The position numbers and the translations under genes were made by a program. Source: a virus. Taken from it: 64,000 nucleotides of DNA. Shown one piece after another: positions 56,424 to 64,000 of this stretch. The notes under the pieces are model-generated. The model was given only the letters and a program-made list of their open reading frames with translations, did not search any database and was not told the origin of the DNA. The DNA is taken from positions 1 through 64,000 of the IMG/VR virus record IMGVR_UViG_3300042691_019444; one strand, written 5' to 3'. Each line of letters begins with the position of its first letter. The stretch's first letter is position 1.

Positions 56424-58552
56424 ACGAGCCTATCGACTACCAATCCGCATATGGGTTCAGCCCTAACTCTGCAACGTTCAGGGTCGCTAAGCTGGCGGAC
56501 ACTGAACGGTATAAGGAGATGACGTATTGGGAACGGTATTTCCAATGCAAACAACACGACCATAAGCGGTACGATTTTTCGGGGAGGTTGATAAAGAGTA
56601 TGGTTGGGTACGCCCAACCACTGCTCTCAACCACAACATCGGTCTACGTACCCCTACAGGAACGCAGGCCGAGCGTTCCGTATCGCATAGTGCGGATTAT
56701 CGTCAACTCCTTCACAAAGATGACATTCGGTGAAGGTAGGTTTCCGGACTTCAATGTACCTTCCGACAAGGACGCTGATGCGTTCGTTGATGAGCTGAGT
56801 AAAGTTGCGGGGTTGCCCAGCAAAATGATTCAGGCTCGTAACATCGGAGGGGCTGCGGGAACGGTGGGGTTGTCGTGGTGTTACCTAAATGGCAATCCGC
56901 TCGTAGACGTGCACAACGGTAAGAACTTGTACGTACACGAGTGGGCCGATTGGGTGAACAGGGTGCCCAATCACGTGACTGAAGTTTACAAGTACCGAAA
57001 GGACGTATGGGACCCTGAGAAGAAACAACAAGTGCGAGAGGAGTATTGGTATAGGCGTGATTGGACTCCTCAGGCTGATGTGGTGTTTCAAGATGTCAAG
57101 GTGAAGGGGTCAGAGGAGCCGAATTGGGTTGTGGACGAAGAGCGGACTAAGCTCCACGATGACGGCTTCTGCCACTTTATTTGGATTCGCAATTTACCCG
57201 GTACGGACGATTCCCAAGATGGGTTGCCGGACTGTGAAGGAGTGTGGGAACAATCAGACTCCCTCGATATGGCGTGGAGTGTGTTATGCAGGGGTACGAT
57301 TCTGAATCTCGACCCCACACTCAAGCTCAAAATGGACCCCGAAGCGATTGATTACGCGTTCGTGCGTAAGGGGTCTGACCAGGCGATTGTTACGGGTAAA
57401 GACGGAGACGCCTCGTACTTGGAGTTGGCGGGTACGAGTGTGAATGCCGGACTGTCGCTTGTGAAGGAGTTACGTACACAAATTCTCGAAACGACTGAGT
57501 GTGTGATTCCGGACCCCGATAAGATTGCGGCAGCCGGTACGAGTGCAGTTGCCCTCAAAATGATCTATGCCCTTATGTTGGGGAAAACTGACATCTTGAG
57601 GGAGCAATATGGGAAAGCACTGCACGAGTTGGTTCGACAGATGCTTATGGTTGCTCAGAAATACTACAGTCCTCATGAAGAGCAGATTGTTGATGAGACT
57701 ACTGGTGAGGTGAAGACCGAACTAGTGCAGGGCATTGTCAATCTACCGCTCAAGGTTGTTGAGACGGAATCCGAAGACCCTGATAGCAACGAAATAACCA
57801 TCACACTTGAACCTCACAATCCTGGGAGCAATTCCCAAATTGAACTTGTGTGGGGACCGTATTTCAAACCAACTGCCGATGACCATCAGAAGATTGCGAC
57901 TACGTTGGTTCAGGCCACGGGCGGTAAAGCATTCTGTGGTACGAAGACCGCAATTGATGTCTTTGCTGCGGTATTGTCTCGCGACCCAAGTAAGATGCTT
58001 GAGGATCTGAAACATGACGAACACGCTACCCGTCAAGCCGCAATGGAGATTGCGACCGATATGGATGCGGCAATGAATGCAGGGGGTGAAACTGAACCGC
58101 CAGAACTTGAAGATCCGGTATCTCAGGAGGCGGCAGCACAGCAACCACAACCCCCAGCAATGCCGGGGGCTCCTGCTGCTCCTCAGCAGCCTCTACAACA
58201 GATGCCCCGTATCAACATTACTGCTACCGACGTGGCTTCAATCGTGCTCGTAAACGAGGCGCGTGCGAGCCAAGGATTGGGACCTATGGTGAAGCCGGAT
58301 GGTTCGATGGATCCGGATGGTTTCATGACCGTAGCGCTGTTCAAGGCTAAGACTGCAAACATCCTTGCGGCAGTCGCTAACGCGGAGAAGGGTCAGGTTG
58401 GAATCAAGTCTGCAAACGAACCACCCCCAGCACCGTTCGGTGGTAATGGCCCTCCGCAAAAGGGACCCCCTCAAAAGGGACCCCCTCAAAAGGGACCCCC
58501 TAATGCTCCTCCGGATGAGAAGCAATTTCCCCCCGATGCGGAATCGAAGTAA
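56420..58552 (+). CDS. portal protein
   Basis: The 710-residue protein has the size and helix-rich middle of phage portals (TSVYVPLQERRPSVPYRIVR; IVNSFTKMTFGEGRFPDFNV; and SAVALKMIYALMLGKTDILR in the stem region), and sits just upstream of a MuF-like gene. The C-terminal 120 residues are Gln/Pro-rich and end in tandem KGPPQ units. It should form the dodecameric DNA channel at the capsid vertex for the terminase. Identification rests on position, length and pattern. Confidence 0.8.
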   Translation: MNEPIDYQSAYGFSPNSATFRVAKLADTERYKEMTYWERYFQCKQHDHKRYDFSGRLIKSMVGYAQPLLSTTTSVYVPLQERRPSVPYRIVRIIVNSFTKMTFGEGRFPDFNVPSDKDADAFVDELSKVAGLPSKMIQARNIGGAAGTVGLSWCYLNGNPLVDVHNGKNLYVHEWADWVNRVPNHVTEVYKYRKDVWDPEKKQQVREEYWYRRDWTPQADVVFQDVKVKGSEEPNWVVDEERTKLHDDGFCHFIWIRNLPGTDDSQDGLPDCEGVWEQSDSLDMAWSVLCRGTILNLDPTLKLKMDPEAIDYAFVRKGSDQAIVTGKDGDASYLELAGTSVNAGLSLVKELRTQILETTECVIPDPDKIAAAGTSAVALKMIYALMLGKTDILREQYGKALHELVRQMLMVAQKYYSPHEEQIVDETTGEVKTELVQGIVNLPLKVVETESEDPDSNEITITLEPHNPGSNSQIELVWGPYFKPTADDHQKIATTLVQATGGKAFCGTKTAIDVFAAVLSRDPSKMLEDLKHDEHATRQAAMEIATDMDAAMNAGGETEPPELEDPVSQEAAAQQPQPPAMPGAPAAPQQPLQQMPRINITATDVASIVLVNEARASQGLGPMVKPDGSMDPDGFMTVALFKAKTANILAAVANAEKGQVGIKSANEPPPAPFGGNGPPQKGPPQKGPPQKGPPNAPPDEKQFPPDAESK
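58459..58503 (+). repeat. 15-bp tandem repeat (KGPPQ) at portal C-terminus
   Basis: Three near-perfect 15-base units of the type AAGGGACCCCCTCAA encode repeated KGPPQ. Copy-number change would stay in frame. Confidence 0.85.
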
Positions 58553-58561
58553 CCTGTCGGC

Positions 58562-59713
58562 ATGGCCGATCCATCTCCCAAACGTAAACGCCCCCAAGTA
58601 GAATCCGAAACAGTGCGAGCGCAACGCCCGGTCGTGTACTCGCGCGCGGCCGCAACACGTGTTGCGGAAGCCGAGTTATTGAATCGGAGACAAGCCACCG
58701 ATTACGCGAGCAAAGTCGGAATCGATAAGGTCAAAAAGACTTTGAACGATGCGCGTGAAGACCTAAAGGATCGAACGCGTAAGCTGCATCCGGCCTTAGG
58801 TGACGACACCTTCACAGCCATGCATCTGAAAGCAACTATGATTCAGATTGATATTGTGGTTGGGAACATGAAGCCGGATATTGCGTCAGCCGTGAGTGAG
58901 TCAAAGCAGATTGCGGCAGATAGGGCGCAAGAGAACAGTCTGAAGACGCTAAGTGCCATTGACTCACGGTTTGAAGGGTTGGTTAGGGGCATGCCGTTGG
59001 AGGTTGCGATGCAGTTCGACCCGGATGCCGTGGGTAAGAATGCATCGATACTTAGACGTCTAATGGAATCACCAGAATCCGACTCAGTAGGGAATGCCAT
59101 TATGGAGCGGTATGGGACCGCCGTAGTGGGTGCATTTGAGGATAAGTTGAGAGTCGGTATGGTGACCGGTAAGTCGTTTGCGGAAATGCGCGAGGACTTG
59201 ATAGCGGAGTCTACTTGGCTACAGTCACAACCCATGTATTGGGCTCAACGGATAGTGCGCACTGAAGTGATGGGTGCCTATTCGAGAGCTGCATTGGAGA
59301 ATGCTAAAGATGCCAATAAGATTCTAGGCGATATGGTCAAGATTCTGGTGGCGGGGTTTGATGACCGTACCGCATGGGACTCATATCAGGTGCATGGACA
59401 AATTAGGAAGTTGAGCGAGCCGTTTGAGTGGATAACCCGAGACGGCCAACGCATAGCCTATATGACTCCCCCTAACCGCCCCAATGACCGCGAAACCGTA
59501 ATCTATCACAGGGTTGTGATGCCAATTCCTGATGACCTGAAACCGGTATCTGATGCGGAATATGAGGCGGTGTTTGTGAAGCAATGTAAGAGCAAGAAGA
59601 ACAAGTCTCCATCACCCCCCGCACGCCCGCGTATGACAACCGTCCCCCTAACATGGTTTGGGACTGGTATTCCGGACGACATGCAATCCGATTTCGAAGC
59701 GGCTAGTGAGTGA
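58562..59713 (+). CDS. MuF-like head morphogenesis protein
   Basis: The 383-residue protein has the Mu F signature: YWAQRIVRTEVMGAYSRAAL followed by a GFDDRTAWDSYQVHGQIRK segment. It should be a minor head protein acting with the portal in early assembly. Residues about 30-36 (AAATRVAE) come from palindrome copy 21. It begins ten bases after the portal stop with no strong ribosome site. Confidence 0.85.
   Translation: MADPSPKRKRPQVESETVRAQRPVVYSRAAATRVAEAELLNRRQATDYASKVGIDKVKKTLNDAREDLKDRTRKLHPALGDDTFTAMHLKATMIQIDIVVGNMKPDIASAVSESKQIAADRAQENSLKTLSAIDSRFEGLVRGMPLEVAMQFDPDAVGKNASILRRLMESPESDSVGNAIMERYGTAVVGAFEDKLRVGMVTGKSFAEMREDLIAESTWLQSQPMYWAQRIVRTEVMGAYSRAALENAKDANKILGDMVKILVAGFDDRTAWDSYQVHGQIRKLSEPFEWITRDGQRIAYMTPPNRPNDRETVIYHRVVMPIPDDLKPVSDAEYEAVFVKQCKSKKNKSPSPPARPRMTTVPLTWFGTGIPDDMQSDFEAASE
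58650..58667. repeat. CACGTG palindrome, copy 21 (exact core, inside MuF CDS)
   Basis: Exact 18-bp core translated as AATRVA, in frame near the N-terminus of the MuF-like protein. Confidence 0.95.
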
Positions 59714-59741
59714 TGTAGAATCACATTGAAAGGACTGCAAC

Positions 59742-59933
59742 ATGCCTATGAAGAACATGACCAATGGGACGCCAAATCTGACCAGTCAGAGCAAGAAGAA
59801 GGCATACGAATCAGAAGGTGTGACATCTGAGATGGTAACCAAATTGCCATTCATGGATGAGGTTGGGGACGACCATGAACCCGCCATCGAATGGCCTGAA
59901 GTGGATACGCCAACCGTTTTCAAGGTGAAGTGA
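59742..59933 (+). CDS. hypothetical protein, 63 aa
   Basis: Starts after AAAGGA. An acidic Pro-rich C-terminus. Its stop overlaps the next start. Small head-module protein of unknown role. Confidence 0.5.
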   Translation: MPMKNMTNGTPNLTSQSKKKAYESEGVTSEMVTKLPFMDEVGDDHEPAIEWPEVDTPTVFKVK

Positions 59934-60547
59934 TGGCTGAACAATCTCGTGATGATAAGGGGCGATTTGCCGGGGGATCTGGAGGGTCTTCTGGTTCATT
60001 TGGTAAACAGATGAAAGCATTTGGGGAAAGGGGTGGTGCGAATGCTGAACGCGGATTGGCAAATATAGGGCAATCCGCGAAAATGAAAGGGCACGACAAA
60101 GCATTCAAAGATGCGAGTGCCCGCGCAAACACTGAGAATACATCTCAATCGCACCGCGAAGCGGCATCGCGAGCGAAAGCTGCGGGTGAAGTTGCAACGC
60201 GTGAACGACAACCCGCCAGTGAATACAAACGCGCTCACGAAGAGCATAGTGAAAAGGCCGCCGATTTAGAACGTAAGGAGATTCAATCATTAGGCGATAA
60301 GTCGACACACACGGCTCGTGCCGAAGAGGCCAGTAAATCTGCTGATAAGGTAGGAGCTTCGGCGAAAACGCGTGACGATCATAATCGGGCATTTGATGCA
60401 CATTCGCACGCATCAACCATGCACGGTAAAGCGCGAAACGAAGCAATGCGAGCAGGCAAAAAAGACTTAGCAGAACGGCACGGGTCTGAAATGAAGAGGC
60501 ACTATAACGCGGCTGAGAAACATAGCGATATTGCGGATTCACTATAA
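59933..60547 (+). CDS. Ala/Lys/Glu-rich head-module protein, 204 aa
   Basis: The N-terminus reads RDDKGRFAGGSGGSSGSFGK, a motif often at the start of phage proteins in the portal to capsid region, and the rest is a His/Ala/Glu/Lys helix rich in short repeats (HREAASRAKAAGEVATRERQ). It may be internal virion protein or scaffold-associated. The start is coupled to the previous stop. Confidence 0.6.
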   Translation: MAEQSRDDKGRFAGGSGGSSGSFGKQMKAFGERGGANAERGLANIGQSAKMKGHDKAFKDASARANTENTSQSHREAASRAKAAGEVATRERQPASEYKRAHEEHSEKAADLERKEIQSLGDKSTHTARAEEASKSADKVGASAKTRDDHNRAFDAHSHASTMHGKARNEAMRAGKKDLAERHGSEMKRHYNAAEKHSDIADSL

Positions 60548-60565
60548 CCGCAACACGTGTTGCGG
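60548..60565. repeat. CACGTG palindrome, copy 22 (exact core)
   Basis: Exact 18-bp core beginning one base after the stop codon of the preceding gene, followed by GGAGAGG and the start at 60577. Confidence 0.95.
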
Positions 60566-60576
60566 AGAGGCCAACA

Positions 60577-60873
60577 ATGTCTGAATCGTTGAAAGCGTTA
60601 GCTCGCAAAATTCAGAAGGCTAGGGAGGAAGCCCTCAATAACTTGTCGAGAGCCGCTAAACAACAATCGGAAGAACAGCAGTCCATCTTGGACTCAATGT
60701 CCAATGTCAAGCGGCGATTGACTGGCAGCGGTGATGCTGCCAATATCTCCAAGCGTGTGTTGACTCAGCTCTCCAGGTCTGAGCGCGCATATAAGGGTTG
60801 GGAAACCCGCCGAAACAACAAGGAGCAAGACAATGGCAATGGGACAACAGACGGGGACAGCGAATCACTCTGA
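60577..60873 (+). CDS. hypothetical helical head-module protein, 98 aa
   Basis: GGAGAGG precedes the ATG. A coiled-coil-type sequence (LKALARKIQKAREEALNNLS RAAKQQSEE, split by a space) with an acidic end. It overlaps the next gene by 41 bases in another frame. Function unknown. Confidence 0.55.
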   Translation: MSESLKALARKIQKAREEALNNLSRAAKQQSEEQQSILDSMSNVKRRLTGSGDAANISKRVLTQLSRSERAYKGWETRRNNKEQDNGNGTTDGDSESL

Positions 60874-61054
60874 TGCGGATACGCAATGTGTCCAGAAAGA
60901 CGGAGACACCACGAAGGAACCCGATGTGAACAGCAAGTTCACCGCCGAAGGTGGGGTATCCATCTTTGATGACCTGGAAGCCGGTAAGGAGTCGGGGTTT
61001 GACGAAGGTGTCGGGTCGATTGGTGTTGGGAAGAAACCATTCAACGTCCGATAA
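60833..61054 (+). CDS. hypothetical acidic protein, 73 aa
   Basis: The start follows AAGGAG within the preceding gene. Acidic and Gly-rich (IFDDLEAGKESGFDEGVGSI) without a recognised domain. Likely a small virion or assembly factor. Confidence 0.55.
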   Translation: MAMGQQTGTANHSDADTQCVQKDGDTTKEPDVNSKFTAEGGVSIFDDLEAGKESGFDEGVGSIGVGKKPFNVR

Positions 61055-61063
61055 GGAGCAATC

Positions 61064-61474
61064 ATGGGCCAGACTCGTCTCGACGGAAGTCTACAAGCGG
61101 GACCCCCTAACGCATCTGAAGGGACGTTTCCGGCTTCCCAAACAACCATCCCATTGGTACTGACTCCTAATCCCAAACCGTGGCAAGTCGCTGAACCTAC
61201 GTTGACGCGTAGGGTCAATTCACCATCCCCATCCTGGAAGACCCTATCGGGTATTGGGGCGAATGACACCGTAACTGAGGCTCATTTCATTTATCTGCGT
61301 ACTGATTCGCAGTTGTCGGTGCGAATTACGCAAGAAGTGAATGGGGACCCCGTAACCGCAACCCTGAATGTTCGTGGGTTGCTAATTCTCGAAGTGTCTG
61401 ACTCCGAACCAATCACATTGGTTGAAGTACAGGGCACCGCAACACTCGATTTCTACGCACAAGGACAGAGGTGA
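61064..61474 (+). CDS. putative virion protein, 136 aa
   Basis: AAGGAG precedes the start. A Thr/Pro/Ser-rich first half and beta-type second half (SVRITQEVNGDPVTATLNVR) suggest a decoration or head-fibre protein. A half palindrome ACCGCAACAC lies in its end. Confidence 0.55.
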   Translation: MGQTRLDGSLQAGPPNASEGTFPASQTTIPLVLTPNPKPWQVAEPTLTRRVNSPSPSWKTLSGIGANDTVTEAHFIYLRTDSQLSVRITQEVNGDPVTATLNVRGLLILEVSDSEPITLVEVQGTATLDFYAQGQR

Positions 61475-61477
61475 TAC

Positions 61478-62107
61478 ATGAGCACTGTGAAAGAGTCTTT
61501 TGATCAAGCCAACCCGAACACCATCGCCGATCTGCTGAGGGCAATTGGGTTCGGAAACGTGTTGGCGGGACTGCGACGTCAGGTCATTCGAGCGTCGTTG
61601 TCTTCACACAAGTTGGTTCTGCCCAACATCATGAAGTGTCAGCGCCTTGTTGGCGTGTACGCACGTGTGGGAACGGGCACTCCCGGTGCACAATCAATTC
61701 AGACTGTCGGGGCAACTCCATCGGCCGGACAGGTTGCTCAGACCCATACGGGTGACGTGTTGTTCGCATCGGCCGATGCGTGGACAGAAGTTGATGTGGA
61801 GTACGAGCCCGTATTGGGTGAAGTGGTCTCGCTCTCATCCAAGCCCGTTGTGTCCAATACGTTCTCCGCTCCAGGTGCACTGACCCTCATCTCTGCCGTT
61901 GGGTACACGAGTGCAGGCGCCACGGTAGCCCTCACGGTTGTGGCTCCCGGTACGTCGGTGACGACCGGACAAGTCGCACTCGCTGCGAGCAAGAATGCAG
62001 TCAACTTCGCATCCGCAGACTCCATCGTTCGCGCAGACGCTGTCTATATCAAGGGCTACGCGAGCGAACCCGGTGCCGTATTGGCATCCACGAGCAACAT
62101 TCTGTAA
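61478..62107 (+). CDS. putative head decoration/structural protein, 209 aa
   Basis: Starts after AGAGG. The first 50 residues are helical, then Val/Ala/Thr-rich beta sequence (ALTLISAVGYTSAGATVALT). Position between portal and capsid genes and composition suggest a decoration or minor capsid protein. No domain recognised. Confidence 0.55.
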   Translation: MSTVKESFDQANPNTIADLLRAIGFGNVLAGLRRQVIRASLSSHKLVLPNIMKCQRLVGVYARVGTGTPGAQSIQTVGATPSAGQVAQTHTGDVLFASADAWTEVDVEYEPVLGEVVSLSSKPVVSNTFSAPGALTLISAVGYTSAGATVALTVVAPGTSVTTGQVALAASKNAVNFASADSIVRADAVYIKGYASEPGAVLASTSNIL

Positions 62108-62141
62108 TCCGCTGTAGGTCAGTTCAATCAGGAGGCCCCTC

Positions 62142-63002
62142 ATGCCCACTAAATCGACAGATACCAACGAGTTCATTTCATCTCTGGTCAACCCGGTTGT
62201 TACCGAAGGTTCGGGCGGTAGTGCGGACGGTTCGGAGACTAAGTCGGATACCAAACAAGGCGAGACTAAGTCGGATACCAAAGAGACCAAGTCCGGCTCA
62301 GACGAAACCAAACCAGAAACCAAACGGAAGGCCGATGACGGCGAGGATGTAGATGTGGATGAGAATGAGCGCGTCACAATGACGTTCGCTCAGTTTCAGA
62401 AGCGTCTCAAGCAAGCCCAGCGAGCAGTTCTGCGCGGTACGTTTGAATCCGATGATGTTCAGAAGATCCGGAAAGACTGGGAGAAGTCACAAGCGGCGCT
62501 GAAGGAACTCAATGAGATCAAGAAGTCGAGAATGGATGAGGTTGAAAGGGCGAAGAAGGAAGCCGAGGAAGCCAAACTCCAACTCGCTGAGCTTGAGAAT
62601 TCGGTGAAGGAACGTGAGCTGAATGACCTAGCTAACCGGGGCGAACAGGAAGTCCTGAACGTGGCAAAGAAGTTCATTCATTCCGACTACATCGAGGATG
62701 CTGTGCTGCTATTCCAGGGACACCTTGGGAAGTTGAGTGAAGCTGAGTTGGAGCAACTAACGCCTGAGAGTGTCAATTCGTGGTTCAAGGATTACGTCAA
62801 ACGGCGTCCTGCATTGGCCGTCTCAAGTGGCGAGAAGTCGGATAAACCGCAGCCTCGTCCAATCAATAGTGGGGCTGCCCCAAACAAGCCAAATTCGGAT
62901 GACAAGTCCGCACTTGCGAAGACCCCACGTCCTGGGCAACCCAATTCAATGACTCGTGCGGAATGGGATGATTTCAAGCGTCGCAATGGCTTGGATTACT
63001 AA
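62142..63002 (+). CDS. putative capsid scaffolding protein
   Basis: The 286-residue protein starts after AGGAGG, with an acidic Ser/Thr/Lys-rich repeat (SDTKQGETKSDTKETKSGSD), a long coiled coil (about 85-180, KKSRMDEVERAKKEAEEAKL), and a basic C-terminal helix MTRAEWDDFKRRNGLDY. This architecture and the position just before the major capsid gene fit a scaffold that binds capsid protein through its C-terminus. Confidence 0.75.
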   Translation: MPTKSTDTNEFISSLVNPVVTEGSGGSADGSETKSDTKQGETKSDTKETKSGSDETKPETKRKADDGEDVDVDENERVTMTFAQFQKRLKQAQRAVLRGTFESDDVQKIRKDWEKSQAALKELNEIKKSRMDEVERAKKEAEEAKLQLAELENSVKERELNDLANRGEQEVLNVAKKFIHSDYIEDAVLLFQGHLGKLSEAELEQLTPESVNSWFKDYVKRRPALAVSSGEKSDKPQPRPINSGAAPNKPNSDDKSALAKTPRPGQPNSMTRAEWDDFKRRNGLDY

Positions 63003-63012
63003 TCCCTCCTTC

Positions 63013-63032
63013 ACCGCAATACGTGTTGCGGT
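63013..63032. repeat. CACGTG palindrome, copy 23 (one mismatch)
   Basis: ACCGCAATACGTGTTGCGGT: one left-arm mismatch. It lies between the scaffold and capsid genes, upstream of the capsid promoter candidate. Confidence 0.9.
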
Positions 63033-63053
63033 GCACTCCCCAACAATCAACGA

Positions 63054-63081
63054 TTGACAAGTTCCTATGACGGAATATCGT
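63054..63081 (+). promoter_or_regulatory. promoter candidate for the major capsid gene
   Basis: Perfect TTGACA (63054-63059), a 16-bp spacer and TATCGT (63076-63081), about 95 bases before the capsid ATG. The 174-base gap is long for this genome and fits a dedicated strong promoter and leader. Confidence 0.5.
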
Positions 63082-63176
63082 CGTAGTGTTGATATGCTCC
63101 ACCACGCGACGACGGCGGCAACGGTCGGTTCGGGAGCACGCATAGCGTCACTCACACCGATTCAAGGAGAGTCCAA

Positions 63177-64000
63177 ATGTCAGGCATTATCGTAGGAATT
63201 CCCCCGGCCGTTCTCGACCTCGTTCAGCAAGGCGTACTTGAGCGCACGTTCCATGACGGGTTGTACCCGAAACTCCAATTCCGGTCTGAGGCCATGGCAG
63301 AGGAGTGGCCCGCGAACACCGGTACGGAAATGTTCATGACCCGTCCCGGTCTCCTGACTCCGGTCACGGAACCGATGGTTGCGGGTGTGGACCCTACGCC
63401 GCAAACGGTGAATCATGAGCAGTGGGTTGCGCGTCTTGCGCGTTACTCGTCTGCAATCGATACACACGCTCCCACGTCGGTTGTGTCGAATGCCAATCAG
63501 TTCCTTCGCAACATCAACCAGCTCGGTCTTCAGGCCGGTATGTCGGTCAACCGCATTGCCCGCAATGAGTTGTTCAAGGCGTACCTGTCCGGCCATACCC
63601 TCACGACCGCAGCAGTGAGTTCTGGCGACCTGACGGTTCCGGTTGCATCGCTGAACGGCTTCACTGACGTCATCATTCTCGGCACCAATACGCGCCCCGA
63701 GACCGTGAGTCCGACTCGCCCATTGCCCATCAAGATTGGCATCGGGTCCGCTCGCATTTCTCGTAACGTGGTTGGGTTCACTCCGACCGATCCGACTGAC
63801 CCCTACGGACCGGGAAGCATCGTGTTGGACGTGGCAATTCCGGTTTCCGGTTTCGCGGCACGTACGGCGGTTGTTTCGGACTACGCTCCTCGTATCATTC
63901 GTGCTGGTGGCGGTGCATCCATCGACGCCATTACGAGTTCCGATACGTTCGTGTTCCAACTCATCATCAATGCGATGAACTACCTTCGATCGAAGAACGT
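63177..64000 (+). CDS. major capsid protein, 5' part
   Basis: The frame from ATG 63177 (after AAGGAGAG) runs to the window end without a stop, giving 274 residues. The start MSGIIVGIPPAVLDLVQQGV, then GTEMFMTRPGLLTPVTEPMV and LFKAYLSGHTLTTAAVSSGD fit an HK97-fold capsid protein of a tailed phage; it follows a scaffold-like gene and its own promoter. The end lies outside the window, so length is unknown. Confidence 0.8.
   Translation, partial: MSGIIVGIPPAVLDLVQQGVLERTFHDGLYPKLQFRSEAMAEEWPANTGTEMFMTRPGLLTPVTEPMVAGVDPTPQTVNHEQWVARLARYSSAIDTHAPTSVVSNANQFLRNINQLGLQAGMSVNRIARNELFKAYLSGHTLTTAAVSSGDLTVPVASLNGFTDVIILGTNTRPETVSPTRPLPIKIGIGSARISRNVVGFTPTDPTDPYGPGSIVLDVAIPVSGFAARTAVVSDYAPRIIRAGGGASIDAITSSDTFVFQLIINAMNYLRSKN

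Noticed and set aside
1338-63032. CRISPR-like repeat
   Set aside because: The repeats are palindromic, kilobases apart, and separated by genes; no spacer array exists.
1338-63032. Palindromes as Rho-independent terminators
   Set aside because: No T-run follows, and most touch the next ribosome site; clear terminators elsewhere (5364, 8679, 10061, 25756) look different.
63180-63959. Minus-strand 259-aa frame, Arg/His/Thr-rich
   Set aside because: Antisense of the capsid gene; composition is biased and the + strand frame is convincing.
1-64000. Integrase, transposase or insertion sequence
   Set aside because: No DDE, tyrosine or serine recombinase motif was seen in any plausible gene; nothing supports lysogeny in this window.

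Overview
The window is a 64 kb segment of a double-stranded DNA tailed-phage genome. It has a full set of phage replication, packaging, head and receptor-binding genes, no integrase or host housekeeping genes, and every supportable gene lies on the + strand with short or overlapping junctions (ATGA, GTGATG) and strong GGAGG ribosome binding sites. The host cannot be read directly. Two Cys-anchored lipoproteins, one Asp-rich and Cys-rich like many myxobacterial lipoproteins, make a Myxococcota-like or other diderm host a reasonable guess, but it is only inference.

Layout. 1-18.3 kb is the replication and recombination module: SF1 helicase, a sigma-region-2-like protein, a zinc-ribbon/acidic/HTH protein with a ParB-like DNA-binding segment, family B DNA polymerase, a possible ssDNA-binding protein, a RecA/UvsX-type recombinase, an SbcD/SbcC-like pair around an unknown gene, a PD-(D/E)XK nuclease, and a train of small unknown proteins. 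18.3-26.8 kb encodes virion surface and receptor-binding candidates, including three consecutive genes with LamG-like domains. 26.8-46 kb is a dense accessory region of many tiny proteins, often zinc-binding. Into it are inserted the terminase small (29.2 kb) and large (38.0 kb) subunits, DUF4942, a MazG-like pyrophosphohydrolase, a D12 adenine methyltransferase, a NADAR-fold protein, a DUF1937 protein, a HAD-like hydrolase, an HNH nuclease and a lipoprotein with a metzincin zinc-protease motif. 46.2-52.4 kb is a compact cassette of seven genes: ParB-domain protein, radical SAM, GT4-like glycosyltransferase, a second GT resembling TET-associated glycosyltransferases, FkbM methyltransferase, radical SAM/SPASM, and a second ParB-domain protein. 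It looks like a DNA-hypermodification or virion-glycosylation system. 55.6-64 kb is the head module: portal, MuF-like protein, small head proteins, scaffold and the start of the major capsid gene.

The most striking non-coding feature is an 18-bp perfect palindrome, CCGCAACACGTGTTGCGG (19 exact copies and four one-mismatch copies), roughly one per 2.8 kb, nearly always just upstream of a ribosome binding site. All four mismatches are in the left arm, and the right arm is invariant. A second motif, CGGCATAA, occurs 13 times in the same type of position, five times abutting the palindrome. Together they look like a phage-wide regulatory or DNA-organising system. Candidate readers encoded here are the HTH protein at 4080-5342 and the sigma-like protein at 3362-4012. 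No tRNA gene, CRISPR array or insertion sequence was seen, and no stretch above 300 bases lacks a gene.
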